Origin: Candidatus Zixiibacteriota bacterium
GTDB taxonomy: Bacteria > Zixibacteria > MSB-5A5 > SM1-73
Assembly: GCA_022866585.1 (NCBI GenBank)
Contig: JALHUP010000424.1
Location: 1 to 5,956 of the forward strand
Length of the DNA stretch: 5,956 nt
Direction of reading: 5' to 3'
In this document: one piece after another, positions 5,647 through 5,956 of the stretch
Numbering within the stretch: the stretch's first letter is position 1
Layout of the letters: every line of letters starts with the position of its first letter
Program-made: the position numbers and the translations under genes
Notes under the pieces: generated by a model
Told to the model about the DNA's origin: nothing
The model's database searches: none
Seen by the model: only the letters and a program-made list of their open reading frames with translations

Positions 5647-5956
5647 ATTGCCTTCCTCCACACGGTGGAGGTCCATTTATGAAAAGATAATTGATTAGAT
5701 ATACCACATCCGAGGCGTCAACTTTGCCATCGGCGTTGACATCACCTGCTTGCCAAGGAACCGGAGAGGGACCGTTTATGAACAGGTAATTTATCAGCCA
5801 CACAACGTCAGCAATATTTATCTCGCCATTACCATTGCAATCTCCGCATATATAAGAGAACGGAGAGCAAGCGATAACCGAGAGGCTTGAACCATTATAA
5901 TTGCCACAGTAGATTTTGTTGTTGATGGGATTAGAGGTTAAAGCTCCAGGAGTTTC
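5645..5956 (-). CDS. C-terminal part of a secreted protein with propeller-like strand and dockerin domain (5' end outside window)
   Basis: 103 residues plus TAA, open to the window edge. Residues about 7-30 (TSNPINNKIYCGNYNGSSLSVIAC) read like one blade of a YVTN/YncE-type beta-propeller. Residues 38-95 are a type I dockerin with two calcium loops: D39-N41-N43-E45-D50 and D72-N74-D76-K78-D83. Each is followed by the same helix wording, a DVV pair then LINYLFINGP. The protein ends PPPCGGRQ. In organisms with cellulosomes dockerins bind cohesins; in candidate phyla they often tip secreted proteins without any cohesin being known, and their partner is unclear. The protein is probably extracellular, but its signal peptide lies outside the window. 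The stop codon overlaps the start of the hairpin repeat, and the GWxTD gene follows after 109 nt. Confidence 0.88.
   Translation of the reverse strand, partial: ETPGALTSNPINNKIYCGNYNGSSLSVIACSPFSYICGDCNGNGEINIADVVWLINYLFINGPSPVPWQAGDVNADGKVDASDVVYLINYLFINGPPPCGGRQ

Noticed and set aside
1..5956. tRNA or rRNA genes
   Set aside because: No cloverleaf with a proper T-arm and no rRNA-like conserved stretches were seen on either strand.

Overview
The window looks like chromosome from an uncultured, moderately AT-rich bacterium with a Gram-negative envelope, plausibly from one of the candidate phyla near the FCB group (Zixibacteria, WOR-3, TA06 or KSB1-like). This placement is inferred from the gene mix: a gingipain-type C25 peptidase with Ig-like domains, a GWxTD-domain lipoprotein, and a beta-propeller-like protein ending in a dockerin. 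It is not backed by a marker gene. All recognisable genes lie on the minus strand, so transcription runs from high to low coordinates.

Layout from the right edge, in transcription order. (1) 5956-5645 is the C-terminal 103 residues of a secreted protein whose 5' end is outside the window; it has a probable propeller strand followed by a two-repeat dockerin. (2) 5644-5536 is a 109-nt gap almost filled by a hairpin repeat. (3) 5535-3736 is a 599-aa GWxTD-domain lipoprotein with a GTG start. (4) 3735-2545 is about 1.2 kb without a convincing protein gene. It holds a second copy of the hairpin repeat just after the GWxTD stop, two terminator-like hairpins that bracket a possible small RNA, several isolated palindromes, a GC-rich nested palindrome and three degenerate copies of another two-hairpin repeat. 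(5) 2530-125 is an 801-aa secreted C25 cysteine peptidase with a strong Shine-Dalgarno. (6) 124-1 is a short leader with a weak possible promoter and a possible start codon of a further gene that leaves the window.

The three proteins all appear to be exported: lipoprotein, secreted peptidase and dockerin protein. No pathway connection between them can be read from the sequence. They share a strand, but the 1.2-kb gap with terminators suggests the peptidase is transcribed separately from the dockerin/GWxTD pair.

The least ordinary content is the non-coding DNA. There are at least two dispersed-looking, structured repeat families, and one 16-nt hairpin module occurs inside two otherwise unrelated elements. 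I found no CRISPR array, tRNA, rRNA, transposase or recognisable defence system. The repeat-rich region is the best candidate for something undescribed, but the evidence is structural only.
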